NCBI RefSeq assembly: GCF_025965215.1
Contig: NZ_JAOPXI010000014.1
Span: forward strand, 1-35,333
From: Marmoricola sp.
GTDB lineage: Bacteria > Actinomycetota > Actinomycetes > Propionibacteriales > Nocardioidaceae
Direction of reading: 5' to 3'
DNA length: 35,333 nt
Part shown: positions 8,379 to 16,481 of the stretch, piece by piece
Position numbering within the stretch: position 1 is the stretch's first letter
How the letters are laid out: every line of letters starts with the position of its first letter
The notes under the pieces: model-generated
Databases searched by the model: none
The model's input: the letters and a program-made list of their open reading frames with translations, nothing else
What the model was told of the DNA's origin: nothing
Program-made: the position numbers and the translations under genes

Positions 8379-8403
8379 GCCGCAATTCGCGACACTTGCT
8401 GCA
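8378..8403. promoter_or_regulatory. Very short divergent promoter with inverted repeat
   Basis: Only 24 bp separate the ATG codons of the TetR and SMP-30 genes. The segment holds the inverted repeat TGCCGCAA ... TTGCTGCA (one mismatch, 10-base spacer), whose ends reach into both start codons. GACACT at 8391-8396 is six bases before the SMP-30 ATG and could be its -10 box. There is no room for normal leaders, so at least one transcript is probably leaderless. Confidence 0.5.
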
Positions 8404-9257
8404 TGAGCGTGGACGTACTGGCTGACGGTCTCGGCTTCACCGAAGGGCCCGTGTGCCTGCCCGACGGCCGGATCGCGCTGGTCTCGATCAGTCACGCGTG
8501 CGTGTACGTCGTAGAGCCGGGTGGACCGGTCGAACGGTTCCAGACCGGGGGCGGCCCCAACGGGCTGGCGCTCGGAGACGACGGCACGGTGTACATCGCG
8601 CAGAACGGTGGCGTCTGGGGAGCGCCCGGCAAGGCTGCGGCGGGGGTCCAGGTGTTGCGCGACGGTCGCGTCGACTACCTGGTCCAGGGCATGGGTGCTC
8701 CGAACGACTGCGCCATCGGGCCGGACGGCCGGCTGTGGGTCACCGACACGGTGGCCGAGTTCGCCTGGGGTGATCGCCGTGGTGCGCAGCCGGGTCAGGT
8801 CTGGGCTGTCGAGGTGAACCGCGGCGAGGCGGATCTGGTCCTGGAGTCCGGTCCACTCTTCCTCAACGGCCTGGCCTTCACCCCAGGCGGAGAGCGGCTG
8901 CTCGTCACCGAGACGCTCGACGCGAAGCTGTCGTCGTACGAGGTTGTCCGCGGGAGCCTGGTCGATCCCGTCGTCCGGTACGTCTTCGCCGAGGGCCACC
9001 CGGACGGGCTCGCCGTCACCGAGCAAGGAGTGGCCCTGGTCGCGCTCACCTCGGCCGACCGGATCGACGCGATCGCGCCGGACGGCTCGCTGGTGGCCCG
9101 CTGCGAGCTCCCGGAAGGGTCGTTGCCGACCAACGTCTGCCTCGCGCACGACCCGCGGTTCCTCTACGTGACGGCGGCCCACAGCGGGTCCCTGCTGCGG
9201 GTCGAGAACCCGATCGAAGGCAGTTCAGTCAACACTGTTGACAGAACAGATCGGTAG
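8403..9257 (+). CDS. SMP-30/gluconolactonase-like hydrolase
   Basis: 284 residues. The six-bladed beta-propeller pattern of the SMP-30/LRE family is seen: GFTEGPVCLPDGR at the N-terminus (with the metal-binding Glu), GGPNGLALGDDG, GAPNDCAIGPDGRLWVTDT (with the Asn-Asp ligands), LFLNGLAFTPGGERLLVTET and HPDGLAVT. The family hydrolyses lactones with a divalent metal ion, fitting a ring-opening step in a catabolic route. The last codons overlap the operator and the -35 box of the next gene. No Shine-Dalgarno precedes the ATG. Confidence 0.88.
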   Translation: MSVDVLADGLGFTEGPVCLPDGRIALVSISHACVYVVEPGGPVERFQTGGGPNGLALGDDGTVYIAQNGGVWGAPGKAAAGVQVLRDGRVDYLVQGMGAPNDCAIGPDGRLWVTDTVAEFAWGDRRGAQPGQVWAVEVNRGEADLVLESGPLFLNGLAFTPGGERLLVTETLDAKLSSYEVVRGSLVDPVVRYVFAEGHPDGLAVTEQGVALVALTSADRIDAIAPDGSLVARCELPEGSLPTNVCLAHDPRFLYVTAAHSGSLLRVENPIEGSSVNTVDRTDR

Positions 9258-9266
9258 CGCCACGCT
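9228..9266 (+). promoter_or_regulatory. Promoter and palindromic operator of the DapB-like dehydrogenase gene
   Basis: GTCAACACTGTTGAC at 9228-9242 is followed by an A to complete a perfect -35 box TTGACA at 9238-9243. After exactly 17 bases comes CACGCT (9261-9266), a plausible -10 box. The operator lies inside the last codons of the SMP-30 gene, so the dehydrogenase gene has its own internal promoter. Operator and -35 geometry are identical to those of the LLM oxidoreductase promoter. Confidence 0.75.
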
Positions 9267-9310
9267 CTCGGGAGACGACCCGGATCCGGGGGCGCAGGAG
9301 AGGAGCAACG

Positions 9311-10399
9311 GTGGCGAGGACCAGCGGCGAGAAGATCCGGGTCTTCCAGGTGGCGACAGGCAACGTGGGTGCGGAGATGATCAAGCGGATCGGCACCCAT
9401 CCCGATCTCGAGCTGGTCGGGGTGCACTGCTACAGCCCCGAGAAGGTCGGCCGCGATGTCGGCGAGGTCGTCGGCATCGGCCCGATCGGCGTGGTCGCCA
9501 CCGGGACCGTCGAGGAGATCATCGCCGCACGCCCGGACTGCGTGACCTTCCACGGCGTGTGGCCCGATTTCGACCTGTACGAGCGGGTCCTGGAAGCCGG
9601 CATCGACATCGTGACGACGGCTGACTGGATCACCGGGCACCACCGCAACCTCAACTACCCGAACCCGACCGGCAAGCCGCCGACCGAGGTGCTCCAGGAC
9701 GCTTGCCTGCGCGGCGGATCCACGTTCTACGGCACCGGGATGAACCCGGGCCTGGCGCAGATCCTGACGATCGTGAACTCCGGCAACATCGCCGACATCG
9801 AGAACGTCGTCTGCATCGAGTCGGTCGACGTCTCCTGTCACCATTCGGTCGACACGTGGAAGAACTGCGGCTTCGGGATGCCGATCGACGACCCCGAGAC
9901 GCTGCGCCGCCTCGAGCTCGGAACACGGGTGTTCGAGGACGGTGTCCGCCTGATGGCCGACTGCCTCGGCATGGAGATCGACGAGGTCGCCTTCGAGCCC
10001 GACCTGGGGTCCGTGACGAAGGAGGAGGACCTGGGCTGGTACCGCCTCCCGCCGGGCTCGCTGGGCGCCTGCTACGTCAAGTACGTCGGCAAGCTGGCCG
10101 GCGTACCGAAGGTCGAGCTGCACCTGGAGTGGCAGATGACTCCGCACACCGAACCGCACTGGGACATCAAGGGCGGCTACGTCACCCGGATCACGGGCGA
10201 CCCGTGCGTGTACTCCAAGCAGCGGATCCTGCCCAAGCCCGGCACCGACTTCACCGACCCGACGGCGCTGGCCGCGATGGGGATGACCCTGACCGGCATG
10301 CCTGCCCTGAACGCGGTTCGCTCGGTGGTTGAAGCGCCACCCGGCTGCATCACCAGCGCTGACCTCCCGCTGCGGGCGTTCGCCGGCCGGTTCCGGTAG
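9311..10399 (+). CDS. DapB-like NAD(P)H-dependent dehydrogenase (amine-dehydrogenase-like)
   Basis: 362 residues from GTG 9311, preceded by GGAGAGGAG. The N-terminus has a Rossmann motif of the dihydrodipicolinate-reductase type (VFQVATGNVGAEMIKRI) and the following LELVGVHCYSPEKVGRDVGE stretch seen in 2,4-diaminopentanoate-dehydrogenase-like proteins. True DapB is about 250 residues and contains a conserved HHxxK region that I do not see, so lysine synthesis is unlikely. In actinobacteria this family is often found in steroid or terpenoid degradation clusters, but its reaction is usually not established. A second member lies at 34628. The stop overlaps a GTG that opens the frame leading into the esterase. 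Confidence 0.8.
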   Translation: MARTSGEKIRVFQVATGNVGAEMIKRIGTHPDLELVGVHCYSPEKVGRDVGEVVGIGPIGVVATGTVEEIIAARPDCVTFHGVWPDFDLYERVLEAGIDIVTTADWITGHHRNLNYPNPTGKPPTEVLQDACLRGGSTFYGTGMNPGLAQILTIVNSGNIADIENVVCIESVDVSCHHSVDTWKNCGFGMPIDDPETLRRLELGTRVFEDGVRLMADCLGMEIDEVAFEPDLGSVTKEEDLGWYRLPPGSLGACYVKYVGKLAGVPKVELHLEWQMTPHTEPHWDIKGGYVTRITGDPCVYSKQRILPKPGTDFTDPTALAAMGMTLTGMPALNAVRSVVEAPPGCITSADLPLRAFAGRFR

Positions 10400-10410
10400 T
10401 GACGCCCTCC

Positions 10411-10497
10411 GGTCGTCTGCACCCCGGTCGTCTGCACCCCGGTCGCCCCCACCCCGGTCGCCCCCACCCCGGTCGTCGAGCTTGCCGAGACGCGGTG
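10411..10497 (-). repeat. Interspersed repeat: 15-bp tandem array plus conserved head
   Basis: Four 15-bp units run from 10411 to 10470: two of GGTCGTCTGCACCCC and two of GGTCGCCCCCACCCC, then a partial unit and the head that reads, on the minus strand, GTCTCGGCAAGCTCGACGAC. The same head with one substitution, followed by related units, is at 17792-17851 on the plus strand. It therefore looks like a dispersed intergenic element with a variable tandem tail. Confidence 0.75.
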
Positions 10498-11505
10498 ACG
10501 CACGCACGGAACCGCGCCGCAGCTCTCTGCCTGGTTCTTCTCTTCACGGCACTCGTGACGGCACCAGCCAGCGCCGCCGACCCGGCTTCCGACCCGATCT
10601 GCTCCACCGTTCCGCCGCACCAGGCCGTGGCCTCCGGCCCCCGGATCCAGCACCTCACCGTCGACGGCACCCCGGTCTCGGTGCTGCTGCCGCCCGACTA
10701 CGCCACCTCGACGAAGCGCTACCCGGTGCTCTACCTCCTGCACGGCGGGACCTCGGGCGTCGACGACTTCCTGGCCAGCTCCGATCTGGTCGCGCGCACC
10801 GGTCAGATCCCGGACTCGAACCAGTTCATCGTGGTGACGCCCGACGGCGGCCTGACCGGGTTCTACGTGGACTGGAAGGACGGCAGCCACCACTACGAGA
10901 CGACGATCATCAAGCACGTCATCCCGGCGATCGACGCCCAGTTCCGCACCAACCCCGACCGGGCGTCACGCGCCATCGCCGGGGTCTCGATGGGTGGGTG
11001 GGGCGCGATGCACTACGCCGTTCGCTACCCCGAGCTGTTCGGCGCGGTCGGCTCGCTCTCCGGGGGCGTGGACAACCAGTCGCCGGACGCGATGGCGGTC
11101 TTCCTGCTCGCCACGGTGACCCAGCGCCAGTGTGCCGACGGAGTGCCGCCGGGCCAGTACGACCTGTTCGGGATGTTCGGCAACCCGATCCTCGATGCCG
11201 GTCGCTGGACCGAGGCGAACCCTGTCGCCCTTGCCGGGAACCTGCGGGGCATGGACGTCTACCTGACGGCCGGAACCGGACTGCCGTGCGACCTCGCCGA
11301 CGTCCCGACGATCGCCGCCGATCCGACGACCAGTGCCGTCGAAGCGATCGTCGGCCACACAACCCTCAACCTCGACCTGGCCCTCACGCTGGCTGGCGTC
11401 AGGCACACCTACGTGCCGAAGCCCTGCAGCATCCACACGATGCGCTACTTCGGACCCGAGCTCGACACCTACCTGGGCAGACTCGCCAGCCTCTGGGCCA
11501 GGTGA
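10495..11505 (+). CDS. Secreted esterase/acyltransferase-like alpha/beta hydrolase
   Basis: 336 residues from GTG 10495. A longer frame opens at GTG 10399, overlapping the previous stop, but its first 30 residues simply translate the 15-bp repeat (GRLHP and GRPHP units), so the later start, which gives a normal Sec signal peptide (RNRAAALCLVLLFTALV ... APASA), is preferred. The mature protein has the esterase-D/antigen-85 fold pattern: YPVLYLLHGG for the oxyanion hole, the nucleophile elbow GVSMGGWGAM (Ser), and a late IHTM segment that may supply His. Family members hydrolyse or transfer acyl esters outside the cytoplasm. The substrate is unknown. Confidence 0.8.
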   Translation: MTHARNRAAALCLVLLFTALVTAPASAADPASDPICSTVPPHQAVASGPRIQHLTVDGTPVSVLLPPDYATSTKRYPVLYLLHGGTSGVDDFLASSDLVARTGQIPDSNQFIVVTPDGGLTGFYVDWKDGSHHYETTIIKHVIPAIDAQFRTNPDRASRAIAGVSMGGWGAMHYAVRYPELFGAVGSLSGGVDNQSPDAMAVFLLATVTQRQCADGVPPGQYDLFGMFGNPILDAGRWTEANPVALAGNLRGMDVYLTAGTGLPCDLADVPTIAADPTTSAVEAIVGHTTLNLDLALTLAGVRHTYVPKPCSIHTMRYFGPELDTYLGRLASLWAR

Positions 11506-11753
11506 GCGCCCCACACAGATGAGCGGCACCGAAGGGCTTGCCTTCGATGCCGCTCTCACACACAACTTGGCTACCAAGCGTGCACGGTCTAATTGTTGCC
11601 TCGGGAGTGTCCCGATCTGCAAACGCCCTCAACGAAGGGAGATCGCCGCGTGGGTACCTGCGTCGTGTGCTGGTCTGTAGTTGTCTGATCCCTGTGTAGC
11701 CCGGTCTCAGGGTGACTTCAAGGGTTGACTTTTGAGCCACGTGAGCGGCGCGC
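11506..11753. other. Structured intergenic region without a convincing gene
   Basis: The 248 bp between the esterase and the HAD gene contain several short hairpins: the strong one at 11521-11555, CTTGG/CCAAG at 11566-11578, TCGGGA/TCCCGA at 11601-11615, CCCT/AGGG around 11627-11639 and TTTGAGC/GCTCAAA at 11731-11758. No reading frame here looks like protein. A small RNA or a set of terminators could explain it. Confidence 0.35.
11521..11555 (+). terminator. Hairpin terminator after the esterase gene
   Basis: GAGCGGCA-C-CGAAGG pairs with CCTTCG-A-TGCCGCTC around a short loop, a stem of 14 pairs with one mismatch, 15 bp after the esterase stop. No T-run follows, as is common in high-GC actinobacteria. 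Confidence 0.65.
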
Positions 11754-11758
11754 TCAAA
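11731..11758 (-). terminator. Inverted repeat at the end of the HAD gene
   Basis: TTTGAGC at 11731-11737 pairs with GCTCAAA at 11752-11758, with an inner GAGCG/CGCTC pair. The HAD stop codon lies in the right arm. It is a probable terminator for the minus-strand gene. Confidence 0.45.
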
Positions 11759-12569
11759 TACCGAGGTGGCTGCGCCGAGCCCGTCGTGAATTGACCCAGA
11801 TGGCGGCGCCGAGGCCGGCCACACCAGCCACCGCGAGCGCCGCGAGCGTCGGTTTGGCCGGTGGCAGCTTCATCCGGCTGGCCAGCGCGACCGGGCGTTC
11901 GAAGACCAGGATCGGCCAGCCCCGCTCCCTGGCGATCTTGCGCAGGTCCTTATCGGGATTGACGGCGTACGGGTGCCCGACGGTCTCGAGCATGGTGAGG
12001 TCGGTGATCGAGTCGCTGTAGCCGTAGCACTCGTCGAGGTCGTAGCCGCGCTTGCGAGCGAGGTCGCTGACCGCCTTGGCCTTGTTCTCGGCGTACGCGT
12101 AGAACCGGATCTTGCCGGTGTACTTGCCGTCGACGACTTCCATGCGGGTCGCGACGACGTGGTCGGCACCGAGCATGGCGCCGATCGGCTCGACCATCTC
12201 GGCGCCGCTGGTGGAGACGATGATGACGTCGCGCCCGGCCGCGTGGTGCTCCTCGATCAGGTTGACCGCCTCGTCGTAGACGAGCGGGTCGACGATGTTG
12301 TGCAAGGTGTCGGCGACGATGTCGCGCACGGTCTGCACGTCCCAGCCGGCGCAGAGCTGCGACATGAACTGCCGCATCTTCTCCATCTGGTCGTGGTCCG
12401 CTCCGCCCACCAGGTAGACGAACTGCGCGTAGGCACCACGCAGGACGGCGCCGCGCGAGATGAGCCCGCCAGCCTGGAACTCGCGGCTGAACGCGAACGT
12501 GCTCGACCTGGCGATGATCGTCTTGTCCAGATCGAAGAACGCGGCAGTGGGGCGAGCGACAGAGCTCAT
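11754..12569 (-). CDS. HAD-IB family phosphatase (SerB-like) with C-terminal membrane helix
   Basis: 271 residues. The HAD nucleophile motif DLDKT is at residues 13-17, motif II is IIVSTSGAEM, and the late YSDSITDLTML supplies the metal-binding aspartates. The C-terminal 30 residues contain a hydrophobic helix followed by arginines, suggesting membrane attachment. The sequence resembles phosphoserine-phosphatase-like HAD-IB proteins; the substrate is not established. Divergent placement next to ssd and the Tad operon is the same as in Mycobacterium (Rv3661 and Rv3660c, from memory). The ATG follows TAGACT by exactly six bases, so the transcript is probably leaderless. Confidence 0.88.
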   Translation of the reverse strand: MSSVARPTAAFFDLDKTIIARSSTFAFSREFQAGGLISRGAVLRGAYAQFVYLVGGADHDQMEKMRQFMSQLCAGWDVQTVRDIVADTLHNIVDPLVYDEAVNLIEEHHAAGRDVIIVSTSGAEMVEPIGAMLGADHVVATRMEVVDGKYTGKIRFYAYAENKAKAVSDLARKRGYDLDECYGYSDSITDLTMLETVGHPYAVNPDKDLRKIARERGWPILVFERPVALASRMKLPPAKPTLAALAVAGVAGLGAAIWVNSRRARRSHLGI

Positions 12570-12705
12570 GTTTCGAGTCTAGGGACGGAAAGTCTTGTGG
12601 GTCGGGCGATTGCGGAGCATTCCACAGGGTGCCGGCGAGGCTGCGAATCCACAGCAGCTGGCCGATCCGGCTGTCTCCCGCGAGGCTGACCTTGACGCTG
12701 GGCCC
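12570..12705. promoter_or_regulatory. Divergent promoters of the HAD gene and the Tad operon
   Basis: On the minus strand TAGACT (12576-12581) ends six bases before the HAD ATG. On the plus strand GACGCT (12694-12699) ends six bases before the ssd ATG. Neither start has a Shine-Dalgarno, so both mRNAs are probably leaderless. No convincing -35 boxes are seen. Confidence 0.5.
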
Positions 12706-13755
12706 ATGAACCACCCGGGCGCACCGCTGTTGGTGAGCAACGACGACAGGCTGCTGTCCGACCTGGAGCGCCTGGCTGCCGCGGCCGGAGTTGTCCCGGT
12801 GGTCGTGCGCGACATCGGAGCCGCGATGGGCGGGTGGTCTGCCGCTTCGTCCATCATCGTCGGGGCGGACATCGCTGACTTGATGGCTTCTGCCGAGCCT
12901 CCACGCCGAGCCGGGATTCACCTCGTCGGCCACGGGTCACTTCCAGACTCAGTGTTCCGATGCGCTGTCGAGTGCAGTGCGGAGTCCGTGTTTGCCCTAC
13001 CGGGAGGCGACGAACGGGTCATTGAGTTGCTGACGGACGCAGGGGACGGTGCCCTGGTTGGGGGTGCCACGATCGGTGTGATCGCAGGGGCCGGTGGCGC
13101 GGGCGCGACCGTGTTCGCGGCTGCCCTTGCCTCCGTGTGCGCCCACAGCATGCCGACGCTGTTGGTCGACGCGGATCCCCTGGGCTCCGGCATCGATCGC
13201 GTCCTCGGAGTCGAGTCAGTTGCTGGCATCCGCTGGGACGCCCTTCCGATCGCAGCCGGCCGGCTCAGCGCGCGGGCGCTGCGCGAGGCGCTGCCGAAAC
13301 GTCAGGATCTGGCTGTCCTCAGTTGGCCGACCGAGCACGCCTTCGACCTGAACACGCTCGCTGTGCGCGAGGTGCTCTCGGCGGCCCACCGAGGATTCCC
13401 GGCTGTGGTGATCGATCTGCCGCGGTTGCAGAACACCGTGACCGATGAGGTGATCGCCCGATGCGATGACGTGGTCCTGGTCTCGACGCTGACAATCCCC
13501 GCAATGGCCTCGGCCTTGAGGGTTGCGCGGCGACTCCCACCCGGCTCCACACGCCTGGTGCTGAGGGGACGAGGGCTGGCTGAAACCGACGTCGAACGAC
13601 TGCTCGGGTTGTCGGTCGTGGCGACCATGTCGAACCAACGCGGCCTGGACGAGGCCATCGGTCTGGGGATCGGTCCGCTACGCACACGGCGGGGTCCGTT
13701 GGCCCGGGCAGCGAACGTGGTCGCTCGCGAGCTGTTGGGCCGGGCTGTCGCGTGA
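12706..13755 (+). CDS. ssd: Septum-site-determining/CpaE-like protein Ssd (TadZ type)
   Basis: 349 residues from ATG 12706; the frame is open further upstream but without a supported start. The N-terminal about 115 residues resemble a receiver-like domain as in CpaE/TadZ. The C-terminal half is a MinD/ParA-like ATPase fold with VIAGAGGAGATVFAAALA near residue 128, TLLVDADPLGSGIDRVLG and VVIDLPR. The P-loop has no lysine in the usual GKT position (GAGGAGAT), so ATP use may be altered. In the family, CpaE/TadZ places the pilus machinery; mycobacterial Ssd was described as a septum-site factor. First gene of the Tad operon; the stop overlaps tadA by four bases. Confidence 0.85.
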   Translation: MNHPGAPLLVSNDDRLLSDLERLAAAAGVVPVVVRDIGAAMGGWSAASSIIVGADIADLMASAEPPRRAGIHLVGHGSLPDSVFRCAVECSAESVFALPGGDERVIELLTDAGDGALVGGATIGVIAGAGGAGATVFAAALASVCAHSMPTLLVDADPLGSGIDRVLGVESVAGIRWDALPIAAGRLSARALREALPKRQDLAVLSWPTEHAFDLNTLAVREVLSAAHRGFPAVVIDLPRLQNTVTDEVIARCDDVVLVSTLTIPAMASALRVARRLPPGSTRLVLRGRGLAETDVERLLGLSVVATMSNQRGLDEAIGLGIGPLRTRRGPLARAANVVARELLGRAVA

Positions 13756-14897
13756 ACGGGGACGACATTCTGATCGGGGTCCGCGACCGACTCGCAAGGG
13801 ACGGTGCCCAGGTGACTCCTCAGCGGGTTGCCGAGGCACTTCGTCACGGCGGCCGTCCGGTCAGCGACGTCGAGGTTCTTGCCGTCCACGATGTCCTCCG
13901 GCGGGAGGTGTCCGGGGCCGGACCCCTGGAGGAGCTCATCTCGCTGCCGGGCGTGACCGATGTATTGGTCAACGGTCCTGATCAAGTCTGGATCGATCGG
14001 GGCCACGGACTCGAGCTCAGCTCGATCAGGTTCGCCGACGACGACGCCGTACGGCGCCTGGCGCAGCGGTGGGCGGCCACGGGCGGGCGCCGACTCGACG
14101 ACGCTTCTCCGTACGTCGACGTGAGACTCGTCGACGGCACGAGGTTCCACGCCGTTCTGGCACCGATTGCGTGGCCCGGGACCGTCCTGTCCTTGCGTGT
14201 GCCGCGTCGGCGCGCCTTCGATCTCACTGCTCTCGAGGAAGCTGGCGGGGTCAGCGCCGAGGGCGCGCAAGTCCTGCGCCGGGTGATTCAGGCGCGGCTC
14301 TCGTTTCTGGTTACCGGTGGGACCGGGAGCGGCAAGACCACCCTGTTGGCAGCCTTGCTCGGACTCGTCGATCACACCGAGCGTCTGGTCGTCGTCGAGG
14401 ACTCGGGTGAGTTGCGCCCCGACCACCCGCACGTTGTGACCATGGAGGCTCGACCGCCGAACATCGAAGGTGCCGGCGAGGTGACCGTCCAAACGCTGGT
14501 TCGTCAAGCAATGCGGATGCGTCCCGATCGACTGGTCGTCGGAGAGGTCCGCGGTGCCGAGGTCGTCGATCTGCTCGCTGCGATGAACACAGGTCACGAA
14601 GGCGGCTGCGGGACGATCCACGCGAACTCTGCTGCGGACGTTCCGGCCCGGATCGAGGCGCTTGCTCTGGCGGCCGGGATGGGGCGTGACGCTGCTCTGA
14701 GCCAGCTGACGGCAGCCGTCGACGTGGTCGTCCACCTTCATCAGCCTCGTCGAGGTGGTCGTCGGCTACGAGAGATCGGCGTGCTGATGCGTGACGCCGA
14801 GGGCAACGTCGCGGTCGTCCCGGCTGTGTCGTTCGACAGTGATCTGAGACTCGCAGCGGGTCCGGGTATCAACCGGTTGGAGGCGTTGTTGTCGTGA
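13752..14897 (+). CDS. tadA: TadA/CpaF-family pilus assembly ATPase
   Basis: 381 residues from GTG 13752 (GTGA overlap with ssd). Secretion-ATPase motifs are complete: [18 protein letters not shown] in the N-terminal domain, Walker [11 protein letters not shown] near residue 190, the Asp box [17 protein letters not shown], Walker [15 protein letters not shown] and the His box [13 protein letters not shown]. The protein would hexamerise at the membrane and power Flp pilus assembly with TadB and TadC. The next start again overlaps by four bases. Confidence 0.93.
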   Translation: MNGDDILIGVRDRLARDGAQVTPQRVAEALRHGGRPVSDVEVLAVHDVLRREVSGAGPLEELISLPGVTDVLVNGPDQVWIDRGHGLELSSIRFADDDAVRRLAQRWAATGGRRLDDASPYVDVRLVDGTRFHAVLAPIAWPGTVLSLRVPRRRAFDLTALEEAGGVSAEGAQVLRRVIQARLSFLVTGGTGSGKTTLLAALLGLVDHTERLVVVEDSGELRPDHPHVVTMEARPPNIEGAGEVTVQTLVRQAMRMRPDRLVVGEVRGAEVVDLLAAMNTGHEGGCGTIHANSAADVPARIEALALAAGMGRDAALSQLTAAVDVVVHLHQPRRGGRRLREIGVLMRDAEGNVAVVPAVSFDSDLRLAAGPGINRLEALLS

Positions 14898-15646
14898 CGG
14901 CGGCAATCGCTGCGAGTCTCGCCTCGTTCCTGATGCTGCGGCCGCCGTCGGGAACGCGTGCCCGTCCCTCAGCGAGGGTGGTGGGGGCGCTCTTCATCTG
15001 TCTTGCTGTTGCCGCACTCCTTCGGTGGCGAGTCCCGATCGTGGTGATCTGCCTTGCCCCGGCAATTGCGGGGGCCGTGTGGCAGCACCTGCGCCGCAAC
15101 CGGGCACGGGCGCGATCGGCGCATCGCGCGACCGCTGTGCTCCTGCTCTGCGAAGGGTTGGCGGCAGACCTCGCCGCCGGGCTGGCGCCGCAAACTGCCC
15201 TGACGGCTGCCGCCGAGCGGTGGCCTGAGTTCGCACCTGTCTGTCACGCCTCGCACCTGGGTGCCGATGTGCCGGGCGCCTTGCGTGAGCTCGCTGACCT
15301 TCCGGGGGCAGCCGCGTTGAACCACGTCTCAGCGGCTTGGACGGTGGCTCATCGGTCTGGCGCTGGACTGGCCGAATCGATGTCGCTCGCTGCGCGCGGG
15401 ATCCGTGAGCATCGAGCACTGGAGCGCCGGGTCGACACAGAGCTGGCGGCGGCTACGGCTACGGCGAGGCTGCTTGCGATCTTGCCGTTCCCGGTGCTGC
15501 TCATCGGTCGCGGTGCCGGTGGCGATCCGTTTGCCTTTCTCGTTGCTACGGCGGCAGGCCAGGTCTGTCTTGCCGCGGGACTGCTCCTTTCCTGGCTCGG
15601 AACCGTCTGGCTCGATCGGATCGCTGACCGGGTCAGGCGTTCGTGA
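14894..15646 (+). CDS. tadB: TadB-like type II secretion F-family membrane protein
   Basis: 250 residues from GTG 14894 (GTGA overlap). Two hydrophobic segments near the N-terminus, a cytoplasmic helical domain with LLLCEGLAADLAAGLAPQTAL and LAESMSLAARGIREH, and two C-terminal membrane segments match the GspF/TadB layout. It serves as part of the inner platform of the pilus machine. It is shorter than proteobacterial TadB, as usual in actinobacteria. Confidence 0.85.
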   Translation: MTAAIAASLASFLMLRPPSGTRARPSARVVGALFICLAVAALLRWRVPIVVICLAPAIAGAVWQHLRRNRARARSAHRATAVLLLCEGLAADLAAGLAPQTALTAAAERWPEFAPVCHASHLGADVPGALRELADLPGAAALNHVSAAWTVAHRSGAGLAESMSLAARGIREHRALERRVDTELAAATATARLLAILPFPVLLIGRGAGGDPFAFLVATAAGQVCLAAGLLLSWLGTVWLDRIADRVRRS

Positions 15647-16353
15647 CGCTCGTTGCGAGCGCAGTCGCTGCGGTCCTCGGGCTGATGCTCGCACGACCTG
15701 CACGCCTGAGGGCTAGCTTCACTGCCGTCGCTCCTGGTCAGGTTGCGGAAGCGGCTGCACTGCGGCGACTTCGGACACCTCTCACTGCCCTGGCATTCGT
15801 CGGCGGCTGGACCTTCATCGGGGCTTGGCCGGGCGTCGCGGCCGGCGCCGTTCTGGCGGCCTTCGCGTGGCGAGTCCTCGGTTCAGTCGAAAGTCCTGCC
15901 GCCCGGCGCCGACGTGACGAACTTGAGCGGGATCTCCCGTTCGCCATCCATCTACTCGGGGGATGCCTGGTCGCCGGCTCCGACGTGACCAGGGCGCTCG
16001 ACGACGTCGCGAGCGCGGTCGCCGGGCCTGTTGGCGACGAGTTCACGCTGGTACGGAATCGCCTGCTCCTGGGGGTCGACCCGGGGGACGTCTGGGCGGC
16101 GCTCGACGGTCCCCTGACGGGTCTCGGCCAATCCATGTCCCGCGCGGCGTGGAGTGGCTCGTCGGTTCGTGACGCGGTCGAGAGACTCTCCGACGACCTC
16201 CGCGCCGACACCGGACTGCGTGCCGAGGCGCGGGCGCGAACCGTCGAGGTTCGTGCCGCTGCACCGCTCGGCGTGTGCTTCCTGCCGGCTTTCGTGATCC
16301 TAGGCATCGTCCCGATGATCGCCGGGATCTTCTCATCGCTGCAGATCTTCTGA
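15643..16353 (+). CDS. tadC: TadC-like type II secretion F-family membrane protein
   Basis: 236 residues from GTG 15643 (GTGA overlap with tadB). After N-terminal hydrophobic segments comes the F-domain pattern ELERDLPFAIHLLGGCLVAGSDVTRAL, then RTVEVRAAAPLGVCFLPAFVILGIVPMIAGIF as the C-terminal membrane part. It probably pairs with TadB as the pilus platform. A 128-bp gap follows before the pilin, in contrast with the tight overlaps so far. Confidence 0.87.
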   Translation: MTLVASAVAAVLGLMLARPARLRASFTAVAPGQVAEAAALRRLRTPLTALAFVGGWTFIGAWPGVAAGAVLAAFAWRVLGSVESPAARRRRDELERDLPFAIHLLGGCLVAGSDVTRALDDVASAVAGPVGDEFTLVRNRLLLGVDPGDVWAALDGPLTGLGQSMSRAAWSGSSVRDAVERLSDDLRADTGLRAEARARTVEVRAAAPLGVCFLPAFVILGIVPMIAGIFSSLQIF

Positions 16354-16481
16354 GTGACGACCGTCCACAGCCTGCGCCGGTGAACCGCTGTCCACGACCC
16401 CCGGCATGCGGGTTCGCTCGCGGTCGATCTCGCGACAATCGTCAACCCTGTCAAGGAAAACGCAAACATTCGGGAGTGCAG
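16354..16481 (+). promoter_or_regulatory. Gap before the pilin gene, probable separate promoter or leader
   Basis: The only sizeable gap inside the Tad operon. It contains a CCCG/CGGG hairpin near 16400 and a lower-GC tract (AAGGAAAACGCAAACATT) just before the Shine-Dalgarno GGGAG. A separate promoter or a processed leader would let the major pilin be made in excess. This is inferred from layout. Confidence 0.35.

Noticed and set aside
10411-10485. CRISPR-like array
   Set aside because: Units are 15 bp and directly adjacent with no spacers, so this is a tandem repeat, not a CRISPR.
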